A DNA stretch of 64,000 nt from Rhizobium redzepovicii. Its GTDB lineage: Bacteria; Pseudomonadota; Alphaproteobacteria; Rhizobiales; Rhizobiaceae. The stretch spans positions 1 to 64,000 of the forward strand of contig NZ_JAILYH010000007.1 of the NCBI RefSeq assembly GCF_019793435.1, in the 5' to 3' direction. Made by a program: the position numbers and the translations under genes. Below, in pieces: positions 7,246 through 16,336 of the stretch (the first letter of the stretch is position 1; every line of letters starts with the position of its first letter). The notes below the pieces were generated by a model, which did no database searches, was not told the origin of the DNA, and saw only the letters and a program-made list of their open reading frames with translations.

Positions 7246-9465
7246 TTAAGCTCCGGCGTGAGTGTTCAGGAGTTTCACGCGCTGTTCGACGTAAACAAGG
7301 TGCTCATCATTCGCTTCGCGGAGAGATGCGAACGCCGACGCTACTTCACGGTCCCAAAAAGGCGCAAGGACTGGTAGGCCCGCTCTATGAGGGCAAACAA
7401 GGCAACCACCTTCGTCCGCAAATGTGAAGTCTGGACCCTCGAAGACAGCGGTCGGAATCCCTGTCACATCGGACTTCAACTTCAAACAAGAGGCGTGTGC
7501 GTTATCTGCGGGGTTTTGGCCCAGGCCACATAGCGAATGACCTTCTTTGTGTACCCGCAACATTCTCTCCTTAGCTAAGCCAGCCAAGGCATCCAGGAAA
7601 GTTGCGGGCGCACCCGTGGCGCCAGTGATATGCACTTCTGACGCAAATTGTTTCTTGAGAGCATCGATCTCGTCCGTAAGGAGCCGCCCGAGGGGACCCG
7701 AGAGGACAGCGCCTTCCGCCACAGACTGTAGGATATCTTTGGTAAACTGCAGCCTGCTACTTTCCACAACTACCAAACGTTCCACGGTTGCCCGTTCGGT
7801 TGCTGAGCGTCTTTGCTCTGCTGCCTGCCTCTCGTCCCAAAGCTTAATCGTGCTCCGTGACCGAGACGATATGTAGCCCATCGTCGTTTCTGGGTTGAAA
7901 TGTCGATACTGTAGGCTCAGTGCCGCTAAGTTCGGATACATATATCTCCAGAAGTAAGTGATACCGAAAAATTTCCTCAACTGGTGAGCAGAAAAATTCC
8001 ACTTCGTTCCATCCGGCAGCGGTGGAGTCTCGCACCACGCAGCAAAGGAGGTTAGGCAAGCATTGATGTCGACATCGATCAGTTGGCCGGTGAAGACACA
8101 GTTGAATTGCAGCAGCCAATTGTCCGCTGGCGTTTCACCTATTTCGCGCAACCGCTCGAGGATAGAGACGGCCACTTGCACCGACTTCGGCACGGGAATG
8201 CGATCCACGTCCTTCTTGTTTTTCAAAATCAGAGAGTGAAGCCAGACGGCACCGTTTGGATCAAGTTCTATACAACCGACCTTGAGCGCGAAAATCTCGT
8301 TTTTCCGTCTCGCGGAGAACGCAGCGATTACGATGACGCATGCGGCGACCAGGATCTCGTAGATTGCATAACGCAGACCGGTACGATCCTGACGTACGCG
8401 ACTCGCGACATTGGGAGTGATTTCCTCAGCGCCAAGTTTCTGTAGACGCTGGTTGGCCTTGATTAGTTGTTGGTGCGCGCGCTCGGTATTGTTCCGTGCA
8501 CGGGCCTCCGCCAGATTTAAGAGGTGTGTGGTGGCATCATCGAGGATCAAAGTAAGTGCCGAATTGATAAGCCAACTCGCTTGATAGCTCGGTGGGTCTG
8601 GCCATGGGTCGCACCTTTTCGTCCAACCACGGATGCTTTTGTAGATGTGTCTCGGGCTGTTGTAGGCTTTGACCCCTATTGGGTCGTGGGTAAGCTTGCC
8701 TCGAAGTTTCCACAACGCGAACCAAACAAACAGCATCTTGTACACAGTATTACCATTGGCTTTCGCCTCGTCATCTTCGTCGTCCAGCCCTTCACGATTC
8801 AGACGAGCGATCACCGCTTTTCCGGCGACGCCCGCGCTTAGAAGAAACTTATCCAAAACCCTTCGCGCTTCCGGCGTCATACTTCTCGCCCCATATATCC
8901 CTAACAGCTCTGCAATTTTCTGAGGTGAAGCCGACCTGTGGCCGGCTTTCAAAGGAATGTCGATTTCGTCAGCGCGATACATGCTCACAAGAGTGTCGAC
9001 GCGGGACGATAACCTCAGCAACCCTTCACGACCGTTCTCTTTTAAGGACTGCTCAAACTCCCTATGCCATCCGCCGGTGAGAGCTCGGTTGTTGGGAATG
9101 CCCCGGTCGTATCGCCATTGCAAAAAAACTAAAAATTTTTTGAAATCTATGTCGACTGAAGACGCACTTTCATTCCAACCGACAGGGGCAGGTTCGAGGC
9201 TATAAAACACAAGCAGCTTGGCGGTTATCAAGTCGTTCTCCAAGCCAGCGTCATTGAGCCGCTTTTGATATGGCATAGGAGTCAAGAGCGCATCGAAGGA
9301 AATAGTACGACTTGTGAGCCGCATCGTGTCCGGGTTCTGTGTTTCTATGACCCATCGGTCATTTTCGAACCTGCCCCCTTTCAACCATCGCCGATGTGGA
9401 AGTCTGCCCATGACATAATCATGATAGATTCTGGTATCGTTTGATGAGCTGATTTCAACGAGCAC
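7246..9465 (-). CDS. Large tyrosine recombinase with Cys-rich C-terminal region
   Basis: This 739-residue recombinase starts at a GTG preceded by a consensus AGGAGG. The catalytic domain shows R387 (SARRKNE), a Lys at about 417-418, H494-x-x-R497 (AHQLRKF), H522 and Y531 (TMGYI), so it looks active. After the catalytic domain there is a 200-residue extension with clustered cysteines and histidines, ending in a CLVCPHR segment. This could be a zinc-binding element; similar tails occur in other large integrases of multi-recombinase islands. The gene is second in the operon, 41 bases after the 668-residue gene. The size and partner genes recall Tn554 TnpB. Confidence 0.85.
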   Translation of the reverse strand: MLVEISSSNDTRIYHDYVMGRLPHRRWLKGGRFENDRWVIETQNPDTMRLTSRTISFDALLTPMPYQKRLNDAGLENDLITAKLLVFYSLEPAPVGWNESASSVDIDFKKFLVFLQWRYDRGIPNNRALTGGWHREFEQSLKENGREGLLRLSSRVDTLVSMYRADEIDIPLKAGHRSASPQKIAELLGIYGARSMTPEARRVLDKFLLSAGVAGKAVIARLNREGLDDEDDEAKANGNTVYKMLFVWFALWKLRGKLTHDPIGVKAYNSPRHIYKSIRGWTKRCDPWPDPPSYQASWLINSALTLILDDATTHLLNLAEARARNNTERAHQQLIKANQRLQKLGAEEITPNVASRVRQDRTGLRYAIYEILVAACVIVIAAFSARRKNEIFALKVGCIELDPNGAVWLHSLILKNKKDVDRIPVPKSVQVAVSILERLREIGETPADNWLLQFNCVFTGQLIDVDINACLTSFAAWCETPPLPDGTKWNFSAHQLRKFFGITYFWRYMYPNLAALSLQYRHFNPETTMGYISSRSRSTIKLWDERQAAEQRRSATERATVERLVVVESSRLQFTKDILQSVAEGAVLSGPLGRLLTDEIDALKKQFASEVHITGATGAPATFLDALAGLAKERMLRVHKEGHSLCGLGQNPADNAHASCLKLKSDVTGIPTAVFEGPDFTFADEGGCLVCPHRAGLPVLAPFWDREVASAFASLREANDEHLVYVEQRVKLLNTHAGA

Positions 9466-9506
9466 TTGTTCCTCCTATTATTTGCCGGTGAGGGATTTTG
9501 GCATGG

Positions 9507-11513
9507 TCACCAAATGTAGAGAGGCTCGACCGCGCCGCTTTCCAATCCGGAATCGATTGCAATGCAGATCGTTTCAAAGGCTTTTGCGAAGCGACTTTCG
9601 CGCAACTTTTCTTCGTAGACCTGCACGATCGCCAACCACGGAACCCACGCTCTAATGAAGCGCTCAGGGTTGGTATGAAGCATCTCTTGCATTTTGGTTT
9701 CGAGGGTGCGGCGTGCCAGATGAAGGTTTGACATTGACGCTTCGGTCACCGGAAGCAATCGAACCGAGTCTGGAAGGAACGACATCGTCTCGACGTCCTC
9801 TGGAGGAGCCGTTTCAGCACGAGGGCGTACGTTAGCAAAGTCGAGACCCGATCTCAGGCCTAGTTGAAAACGACGATCAAGATCTCGTTGACTCAAACCC
9901 AGCGCCTCGGCGGCTCTCTCGATACCCCCAACCGCGACAGCTTCCCATTTGTCCAGGAATTTTCGGATCAGAGACGCCAAGACCGATTTCACGCCTCTTT
10001 CATCCATATAATAGAATGGCATCGGGCCCGGTGCATGATTGCCCAACCCCGTGTTCACTGCGTACTGCAGATCGTCCAGTTCCGCCTTGCCGTTCAAAGC
10101 GGTCTTCCGGATCACCATTCTTGTCAGAGGAAGACCGCCTAGGAGGGGATCACCCGATATGCGGGTTAAGAACGCCGGCCACCATTCCGTCATAATGGAA
10201 TGCGCTATGGTCCGAACTCTTTGTTGTCCAGGCCTTTGATATACCCAAAGAAGCTCTTTTAGCGCGGCCGAGACCCGAGGATTTTCTCGAATCGTCTCTG
10301 TCATCTTAAGCCATCGGTCGATGACAGTTTTGAAAGACAGTTGACGTTTAAATCGCGTTGAAACGAATAGGGTGTCGTCGTTTTCAGCAACCGCCGTACT
10401 CTTGACGCTTGCCGTGACAACATTCTTCCGATGGCCGTTCTTTCTGGATTTATGGGTGTGAAGTGTATTTATCTCCACACTTCCTCTTTTCAATTTTCCC
10501 GTAAACAGCTCCGCCGGCAGGGACGCCACTGAGCTATCGTTGAGTACAGTGTCGATCACCACGATATGGTAGGCTGCGTTCGCGGCAATCGAGGACGGCA
10601 TCACGAGCCTATGAACGGCGTAGTGCCCCCCGGCGCTTTTGATCAACCGGTAAAACTTCTTCAGGCTATATTTGAAATCTCTGCGGTTCCTATCTCGGAT
10701 GAACTTCGCGACCAATCCAAGATATTGATCGTCATTTAGTCCCAATTTTTCCTTGAGCCATTCCTTTACATCGACGGTTCCAATGCCAACGTAATCTTTT
10801 AGGATCTCCGAGGTCTCTTCCCCGCCTGGAATCTTGGGGTCCTCCATCAATTCTTGGCCCCAGGTAAACGCCCGCCATTCACTTTCGAATTCATCGCAGA
10901 GGGACGAACGAAGTGCCTCTAAGCCATCGACGTTTTTGGCGGCGAAAGCTTGGGGCGCGGTCTCCGCGTCCATACCACCCAGATCGAACCTTCCCGCATC
11001 GATTAAGAGCGTCGCGATAGATGGCGTTTGCGACCCTGCCATTTCTGGGACACTTGCTGAGAATTCGTGGTACGGAAAAAAGCCGGCGTCCGCGAGATGG
11101 CCAAAGCCGGCCCTGATACTCTCAATGCTGGAGTTAATTGCCACAGCCTTCTTAGCCCGGCTGAGACTCTCGTCGCTTCCATCGCACAAGGAATCGAACA
11201 TATTTGCTAGGCATGCCTCGATGTCCGACGGTGGCAACAGCGATTGGCGACCCTTCACGCACGCGGCAAACACTCTTACTTCCGGCCCATCTTGGAGGTA
11301 AGCGGCCTTTCCTGCGATCCACACCAGCGCGCTCACTGTGTATTGGAAATATCGATAGCTGGTGTTTCCGGTGAACTTATCTCCGAAGATAGTTTTCCAC
11401 GCTCGCGAGAGCGACGCGCAGAACTTTCCGCCGTAGAGTCCTAAAACTGGCGTCAGGTGGTATCGTGTCGGATGACCCGGTATCGAGAATACATAACTTT
11501 GTTCATCCGCCAT
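9507..11513 (-). CDS. Large divergent recombinase-like protein, first gene of island mobility operon
   Basis: This 668-residue protein opens the four-gene mobility operon. I cannot assign the classic catalytic set with confidence. A segment at about residues 480-520 contains Arg-x-x-x-Arg-Lys, then Gly-Asn-His, then a Tyr pair (FYYM), which could be a degenerate R...H...Y arrangement. The position with two clear tyrosine recombinases suggests a third member of a recombinase trio, either a structural partner or a divergent enzyme. The ATG overlaps the end of a 61-codon upstream frame by 11 bases, so start choice is not fully secure. The gene and its neighbours are less GC-biased than the core chromosome, in keeping with recent acquisition. 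Confidence 0.6.
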   Translation of the reverse strand: MADEQSYVFSIPGHPTRYHLTPVLGLYGGKFCASLSRAWKTIFGDKFTGNTSYRYFQYTVSALVWIAGKAAYLQDGPEVRVFAACVKGRQSLLPPSDIEACLANMFDSLCDGSDESLSRAKKAVAINSSIESIRAGFGHLADAGFFPYHEFSASVPEMAGSQTPSIATLLIDAGRFDLGGMDAETAPQAFAAKNVDGLEALRSSLCDEFESEWRAFTWGQELMEDPKIPGGEETSEILKDYVGIGTVDVKEWLKEKLGLNDDQYLGLVAKFIRDRNRRDFKYSLKKFYRLIKSAGGHYAVHRLVMPSSIAANAAYHIVVIDTVLNDSSVASLPAELFTGKLKRGSVEINTLHTHKSRKNGHRKNVVTASVKSTAVAENDDTLFVSTRFKRQLSFKTVIDRWLKMTETIRENPRVSAALKELLWVYQRPGQQRVRTIAHSIMTEWWPAFLTRISGDPLLGGLPLTRMVIRKTALNGKAELDDLQYAVNTGLGNHAPGPMPFYYMDERGVKSVLASLIRKFLDKWEAVAVGGIERAAEALGLSQRDLDRRFQLGLRSGLDFANVRPRAETAPPEDVETMSFLPDSVRLLPVTEASMSNLHLARRTLETKMQEMLHTNPERFIRAWVPWLAIVQVYEEKLRESRFAKAFETICIAIDSGLESGAVEPLYIW

Positions 11514-11676
11514 TATTTGTTACCATAAGTATTACAGAACGTTTCTCGATGTCAGAAGTGTTGCTGCGCGCTAAATCAATGTCCTTTGGTCCGACAACCA
11601 AGGATTCGATGGGCCTCACCAAAGGATTCGCGGCAATATTTGCAAGGACTGAGATTGATGAATTTTCACCCTTGCA

Positions 11677-11690
11677 AATTGTCAACAATT
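11677..11690. promoter_or_regulatory. Palindrome over a candidate -35 box of the recombinase operon
   Basis: AATTGT and ACAATT flank a CA centre, giving a symmetric 14-base site. On the minus strand the same place contains TTGACA, a consensus -35 hexamer, about 165 bases upstream of the 668-residue gene. No good -10 is obvious. An operator for the recombinase operon is plausible but unproven. Confidence 0.3.
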
Positions 11691-11988
11691 ACTACATAAC
11701 TAACTCCTGCGTTTATTTCGATTCGCTGAGATCTTACTTTTATTTCTTTTGCCTGTGAAGAAGGTTTTGCGCGCCGGGATTCTACGTCTTCGCGCAGTGT
11801 CAGCCGTAGCCTAACGTGATGCGATCGCAGCCCACTGAACAGTCGGTGAGGCTTCGCTGTCTGCTCTATGAGCCTGCCCCACTGAAAGGGAATTTGCGGC
11901 CCGCAAAAATGTAAGCCTCGTTGATCGCGAGTTTGTAATTTGGATCTACGCCTTCGGCGGCGAAATCACCCGATCAAAGACCGATACG

Positions 11989-12006
11989 GTCCAATCTTAA
12001 TTGGAC
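11989..12006. repeat. Inverted repeat near the island end
   Basis: GTCCAAT and ATTGGAC form a perfect 7-base inverted repeat around a 4-base CTTA centre. It lies about 210 bases inside the comM junction and may be a recombinase-binding site. Confidence 0.35.
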
Positions 12007-12035
12007 ACGACACTCATCGACTTCAAAAAGCAGCG

Positions 12036-12062
12036 GTTCGTAGACAAATGGAGCCTACGAAC
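12036..12062. repeat. Inverted repeat near the island end
   Basis: GTTCGTAG and CTACGAAC form a perfect 8-base inverted repeat around an 11-base spacer, about 150 bases inside the comM junction. Two inverted arms around a short core is the usual layout of a tyrosine-recombinase crossover site, so this is a candidate core-type site. Confidence 0.35.
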
Positions 12063-12214
12063 GAAGCAGGAAGTGTCCGATGAGATTGCCTAAAAAACTG
12101 CGCTGATTTTCCACATCGTCTCCATACCGCATATGGAGAGCAAACCGTCTCAAGTACCGTTGTTTACGCTGCTTTTTCGTCTGCATACAATGTGACGAAA
12201 GTGGCCGAGAACGT

Positions 12215-12444
12215 CCCTCTTTCGGCAGATCGGCGGGCGCCAGATTGACGGTCACCCGCTTGCCCGGCAGCGACAGGCCGGAGGCATGAAGGGCGGCCTG
12301 CACCCGCTCGCGGCTTTCGGCCACGGCCTTGTCGGGCAGGCCGACGATCTGCATGCCGATCTTGCCGGGCGCGACCATGACCTGGACCTCGACCGGCACG
12401 CCTTCGATACCCTGAAATGCAACCGTACTGACGCGCGCGACCAT
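12215..12444 (-). pseudogene. comM: comM (yifB) 5' fragment cut by the island
   Basis: The first ~76 codons match the start of ComM/YifB, the Mg-chelatase-like AAA+ helicase that helps branch migration in natural transformation. The segment runs from MVARVSTVAFQGIEG to VNLAPADLPKEG. At about 12214/12215 the homology stops and the frame continues for about 53 unrelated codons to a stop at 12055. The Walker motifs and the remaining ~430 residues are missing, so the gene is inactive in this form. The other part would be expected at the far left end of the island, outside this window. Confidence 0.85.
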
Positions 12445-12619
12445 CCGCCTACCCCCTGCCCAGCAAACTTTACTTACCGCCCTGCGGCCTTTAAGGCCAG
12501 CGGTTGCAATCTGGCATGGAAAAAAGAATAAAACAAGAACAGTCGCGGAACATATTCGGACGAAGCAAGTGACCTTGGTTGTATCCGATCATGCCCGCGT
12601 CCGGCTGCGGCCGGCAGGC

Positions 12620-13567
12620 TCAGCCGCGTTTGCGCTCGATCGCATCCCAGAGCAGACTTGCGATATCGGCGCCGCCGAATTTTTTCACTTCGCGGATGCC
12701 TGTGGGAGAGGTGACGTTGATCTCGGTCATGTAATCGCCGATCACATCGATGCCGACGAGCAGGAAGCCGCGTTCCCGCAGCGCCGGACCGATGCGCTCG
12801 CAGATTTCCTGTTCGCGCGACGTCAGCTCGGTCGCCTCGGCGCGGCCACCGACATGCATGTTGGAGCGGCTGTCGTGCTCGGCCGGGACGCGGTTGATGG
12901 CGCCGGCAAATTCGCCGTCGACCAGGATGATGCGTTTGTCGCCCTTGCGCACGTCCGGCAGATACTGCTGAGCGATGAAGGGCTCGCGGAAAAGCTGGCC
13001 GAACATTTCGAGCAGCGAAGAGAGGTTGCGGTCGTCGCGCGTGGAATGGAAGACACCGGCGCCGCCATTGCCGTAGAGCGGCTTCAGGATGATATCGCCC
13101 ATCTCGTCGCGGAAGCGGCGGATCTCGGCGGCATCCTTGGTGATCAGCGTCTTCGGCATCAGGTCGGCAAATTCGGTAACGAAGATTTTTTCCGGCGAAT
13201 TGCGCACCCAGGCCGGATCGTTGACGACGAGCGTCTTCGGGTGGATGCGCTCGAGCAGATGCGTCGAGGTGATATAGGCCATGTCGAAGGGCGGGTCCTG
13301 GCGCAGAAGCACCACGTCCATGGTGGACAGATCGACGCGCTCGGGCGCGCCGAGCTCGAAGTGATCGCCCTTGACGTCGCGCAGCAGCATCGGCTCGACG
13401 CTGGCAAAGAGCTTGCCGTCGCGGAAGCTCAGGCGTTCAGGCGTGTAATGGAACAGCCGGTAGCCGCGCGCCTGGGCTTCCAGGCTCATGGCGAAGGTGG
13501 AGTCGCCCGCAATATTGATGCCGGCGACATGGTCCATCTGGACCGCTACATTGGTGATCTTGGCCAT
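12620..13567 (-). CDS. gshB: Glutathione synthetase
   Basis: This 315-residue ATP-grasp ligase joins gamma-glutamylcysteine and glycine to make glutathione in the cytoplasm. The N-terminal GSH-S domain (about 1-120) starts with [10 protein letters not shown], typical of GshB. The ATP-grasp domain shows [15 protein letters not shown], and the C-terminal [12 protein letters not shown] segment supplies Mg-binding residues. The length is standard. It lies 175 bases downstream of the comM fragment's first codon on the same strand. Confidence 0.95.
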   Translation of the reverse strand: MAKITNVAVQMDHVAGINIAGDSTFAMSLEAQARGYRLFHYTPERLSFRDGKLFASVEPMLLRDVKGDHFELGAPERVDLSTMDVVLLRQDPPFDMAYITSTHLLERIHPKTLVVNDPAWVRNSPEKIFVTEFADLMPKTLITKDAAEIRRFRDEMGDIILKPLYGNGGAGVFHSTRDDRNLSSLLEMFGQLFREPFIAQQYLPDVRKGDKRIILVDGEFAGAINRVPAEHDSRSNMHVGGRAEATELTSREQEICERIGPALRERGFLLVGIDVIGDYMTEINVTSPTGIREVKKFGGADIASLLWDAIERKRG

Positions 13568-13652
13568 TTCCGTCCCTCGCTGAATGCCGGACAGATGTAG
13601 GTCGGCCCGGTATCAAACGCAACGGTCAATCAAGGCTTCCGGCGCCAGCCAA

Positions 13653-14675
13653 TTACCGGGTTTCGAGGATGCGCATCAGCCGGCCGCGATAGCTGTCGAG
13701 AATGACGGCGAGCACGATGACGGCGCCGATGACGATCGGCTTGATGTTGTCGTCGGCGCCCAAGAGCTGCAATCCGGTCGACAGGACCTGCAGAATGCAG
13801 GCCCCGACCAACGTGCCGATGATCGAGCCCTTGCCGCCCGAGAGGCTGGTGCCGCCGATGATGACCGCGGCGATGGCATTCAGTTCGTAGCCGATGCCGG
13901 CGACCGGGCTGCCGACATTGAGGCGGAGCAAATAGACCATGGCAGCAATGCCGGCCGTCAGCCCCGAGATGGTGAAGACGGCGATCTTGTATCGTTTCGG
14001 CTGGTGACCCGACAGGCGGACGGCCTCTTCATTGGTGCCGATGGCGAAGACGAAGCGGCCGAAGACGGTGTAGCGCAGCACGAACCAGCCGATGAGGACG
14101 ACGACGATCGCAATCAGGAAGATCGACGGGAAGATGCCCCAGAAGATCAGGTTGCCGAAATCGACGAAAGGCTGAGGCAGGCCGGTAATCGTCGAATTGT
14201 CGCTGACGACGCGGGCCAGGCCGCTCGCGACATTCAACATGCCGAGGGTGACGATGAAGGACGGAAGCTTCCACTTCTCGCAGATCCAGCCGTTGACGGC
14301 GCCGAGCGCAGCACCGGTGCCCATTGATGCCAGGCAGGCGAGAATGATCGCCTGCCATGGCGAAAACACCGGATTGATCATGATCGTCGCACCGATCACC
14401 GTGCAAAGGGCAAGCAGCGAGCCGACAGAGAGATCGATGCCGCCGACCAGGATGACGAAGGTCATGCCGGCTGCCAGCACGGTGTTGATGGCGATCTGCA
14501 CGAAGATCTTCAGGAAATTCTCCGGCGTGGCGAAATAGGGCGCCGTCGCCGAGAAAAACGCCAGGATCAGGACGAGGGCAATGGCGACGCCCGCCTCCTT
14601 CATCGAGATCCTGATCAGCTTGTCCCAGAAGCGCGCCTCTTTTGCCTCGGTCTGTTTTTCAATGCTGGCGGACAC
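13653..14675 (-). CDS. Sugar ABC transporter permease, RbsC family
   Basis: This 340-residue inner-membrane permease has about ten hydrophobic segments and belongs to the ribose/xylose (CUT2) class. The GTG start at 14675 follows AAGGAG at a good distance and overlaps the ATPase gene by 17 bases; an upstream ATG at 14720 is not needed. Signature stretches include GGIDLSVGSLLAL near residue 90 and GGTSLSGGKGSI near 270, both typical of RbsC. It completes a binding protein-ATPase-permease operon read leftward. The sugar substrate cannot be told from sequence. Confidence 0.88.
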   Translation of the reverse strand: MSASIEKQTEAKEARFWDKLIRISMKEAGVAIALVLILAFFSATAPYFATPENFLKIFVQIAINTVLAAGMTFVILVGGIDLSVGSLLALCTVIGATIMINPVFSPWQAIILACLASMGTGAALGAVNGWICEKWKLPSFIVTLGMLNVASGLARVVSDNSTITGLPQPFVDFGNLIFWGIFPSIFLIAIVVVLIGWFVLRYTVFGRFVFAIGTNEEAVRLSGHQPKRYKIAVFTISGLTAGIAAMVYLLRLNVGSPVAGIGYELNAIAAVIIGGTSLSGGKGSIIGTLVGACILQVLSTGLQLLGADDNIKPIVIGAVIVLAVILDSYRGRLMRILETR

Positions 14676-16179
14676 GGCTGTACTCCTTGTAGGCGAGCGA
14701 CAGGATCCTGCTCTCGTCAAATTGTTCGCGGGCGATTTCGCCCGATATCTTGCCGTCGGAGAAAACGATGATGCGATGGCAAATGCCGATCAGCTCCGGC
14801 AGATCCGAAGACACGACCAGCACACCTTTTCCTTCGGCGGCAAACTTCCACAAAAGCTCATAGATCTCGGCCTTGGCGCCAACGTCGATGCCGCGGGTCG
14901 GCTCATCGAAGATCAGCACCTTGGGACCGCGGAACAGCCATTTGGCGATGACGACCTTCTGCTGATTGCCGCCGGAAAAGGTCCTGACGGCCTGATGGAT
15001 AGAGGGGGTCTTGATCCGCAACTCGCGCACGAGGCGCTGCGAATGATCGTCCTCCGCTCTCCGGTTGATCAGCCCGTTGCGGGAGATCTTGGCGAGATCG
15101 GTGATGGTGGCATTCTGGGCACAGCTCATGTCGAGCATCAGGCCCTGCATCTTGCGGTCTTCGGTCGCCAGGCACAGGCCGGCGGCAACCGCATCCTTCG
15201 GCGAGTTGATCTCGACCGGCGCGCCGTCCAGGCGGATCTCGCCAGAGGCCTTCAGGTCGGCGCCGAAGAGGGCGCGCACCGCCTCGGTGCGGCCGCTGCC
15301 GACCAGGCCGGCAATGCCGACGATTTCGCCCTTGGCAACCGAGAAGGACAGTTCCGGGCTGTTGCGCGTCACCTTCAGGCCGGAGACACCGAGCGCTTCG
15401 CCGGATATTGTGCTGTCGCCTTTGAAGATGCCGTGATCGGCAAGCTTGCGCCCGACCATCAGCTCGACGATATCGGGAATAGCAAGGCCTGCCAGCGGCC
15501 GGGTGATCACATGCTGGCCGTCGCGCAGCACCGTCACCTCGTCGCCGACTTCGAAGATTTCCTCCAGCCGGTGGGAGATATAGAGGGTGGTGACGCCGCG
15601 GCCCTTCAGCCGTTTCAGAATCTCGAACAGGCGATCGACCTCCTTGGAGGTCAGGGTCGCCGTCGGTTCGTCGAGAACGAGAAGCTTGCTTTCGTAACAT
15701 AGCGCCTTGGCGATCTCGACCAGCTGCAGCTGGGCGACGCTGAGGCGGCTCGCCAACGTCGTCGGGGCGACATCGAGGCCGACCTCTTCGAGCAGTTCGG
15801 CGGCCCTGGCGTTCATCGCCTTGTAGTTCACCAGGCCGTAGCGGCGCGGCAGATGTTCGAAGAGCAGGTTTTCGGCAACCGTCAGGTTGGAGAGGGGATG
15901 CAGCTCCTGGTGAATAACCCGGATGCCGGCCCTGAACGCCTCAAGCGGCGAGGCCGGGTGATAAGGCCTGCCGTCGAACAGGATGTGACCGTCATCCGGC
16001 CTGAAGACGCCGCCGAGCAGATTGATCAGGGTCGATTTTCCGGCGCCGTTCTCGCCAAGGAGAACATGCCCCTTGCCGCGGCCGATCCGCATCGAAACAT
16101 CCTTGAGCGCCACGACTCCCGGGAAGCGCTTGCCGATCCCTTCCAGCCTCAGGATGTCGTCATCTACTGCGTCTGACAC
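14659..16179 (-). CDS. Sugar ABC transporter ATPase, RbsA/MglA family (two ABC domains)
   Basis: This 506-residue cytoplasmic ATPase has two nucleotide-binding domains. The first has Walker A GENGAGKST and Walker B LLVLDEPTATL. The second has a degenerate Walker A (GLVGSGRTEAV), the signature SGGNQQKVVIAKW and Walker B VLIFDEPTRGID. A degenerate second P-loop is normal for CUT2 ATPases. I chose the GTG at 16179, which has GAGG just before it, over an upstream ATG at 16248 that would add an unlikely tail. It overlaps the permease gene. Two stem-loops separate it from the binding-protein gene. Confidence 0.88.
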   Translation of the reverse strand: MSDAVDDDILRLEGIGKRFPGVVALKDVSMRIGRGKGHVLLGENGAGKSTLINLLGGVFRPDDGHILFDGRPYHPASPLEAFRAGIRVIHQELHPLSNLTVAENLLFEHLPRRYGLVNYKAMNARAAELLEEVGLDVAPTTLASRLSVAQLQLVEIAKALCYESKLLVLDEPTATLTSKEVDRLFEILKRLKGRGVTTLYISHRLEEIFEVGDEVTVLRDGQHVITRPLAGLAIPDIVELMVGRKLADHGIFKGDSTISGEALGVSGLKVTRNSPELSFSVAKGEIVGIAGLVGSGRTEAVRALFGADLKASGEIRLDGAPVEINSPKDAVAAGLCLATEDRKMQGLMLDMSCAQNATITDLAKISRNGLINRRAEDDHSQRLVRELRIKTPSIHQAVRTFSGGNQQKVVIAKWLFRGPKVLIFDEPTRGIDVGAKAEIYELLWKFAAEGKGVLVVSSDLPELIGICHRIIVFSDGKISGEIAREQFDESRILSLAYKEYSRVRQH

Positions 16180-16226
16180 GTCGACCTCATGCGCGCTTAT
16201 GCGATCCTCCGCGAAGGCGCATAGGA

Positions 16227-16308
16227 GAGGCTCGAAAACGAGCCTCATCCGGAGCGATCAACGCGTCAATCGGTTTGTTAGCGGTTGGCGCCGGCCAGCA
16301 GCCGGCGC
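16227..16308 (-). promoter_or_regulatory. Two stem-loops between binding-protein and ATPase genes
   Basis: GCGCCGGC/GCCGGCGC (16288-16308, 5-base loop) and GAGGCTCG/CGAGCCTC (16227-16246, AAAA loop) are perfect hairpins. Placed after the binding-protein gene, they probably protect its mRNA 3' end or attenuate read-through. Binding proteins are usually needed in excess over the membrane parts. Confidence 0.55.
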
Positions 16309-16336
16309 TCCTTTGGTTTTACAACCGGCGATCCGC

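Larger units (their letters stand above)
11514..12214. other. AT-richer non-coding end of the island, next to comM
   Basis: No convincing gene lies in these 700 bases. The stretch holds the recombinase promoter region and several short perfect inverted repeats, at 11677-11690, 11989-12006 and 12036-12062. It ends where the reading frame stops matching comM. Such a gene-free end beside an integrase operon is where an attachment site and recombinase-binding sites would be expected. Confidence 0.5.

Noticed and set aside
11503..11688. 61-codon frame ending at the start of the 668-residue gene
   Set aside because: It starts at a TTG lying in a likely -35 box and palindrome and has no ribosome site, so I treat it as non-coding, although coupling cannot be excluded.
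11465..11758. 97-codon plus-strand frame at the island end
   Set aside because: Half is antisense to the recombinase gene; the rest shows no motif.
12569..13600. Long plus-strand frame opposite gshB
   Set aside because: It is the antisense shadow of gshB in GC-rich DNA and has no family motifs.
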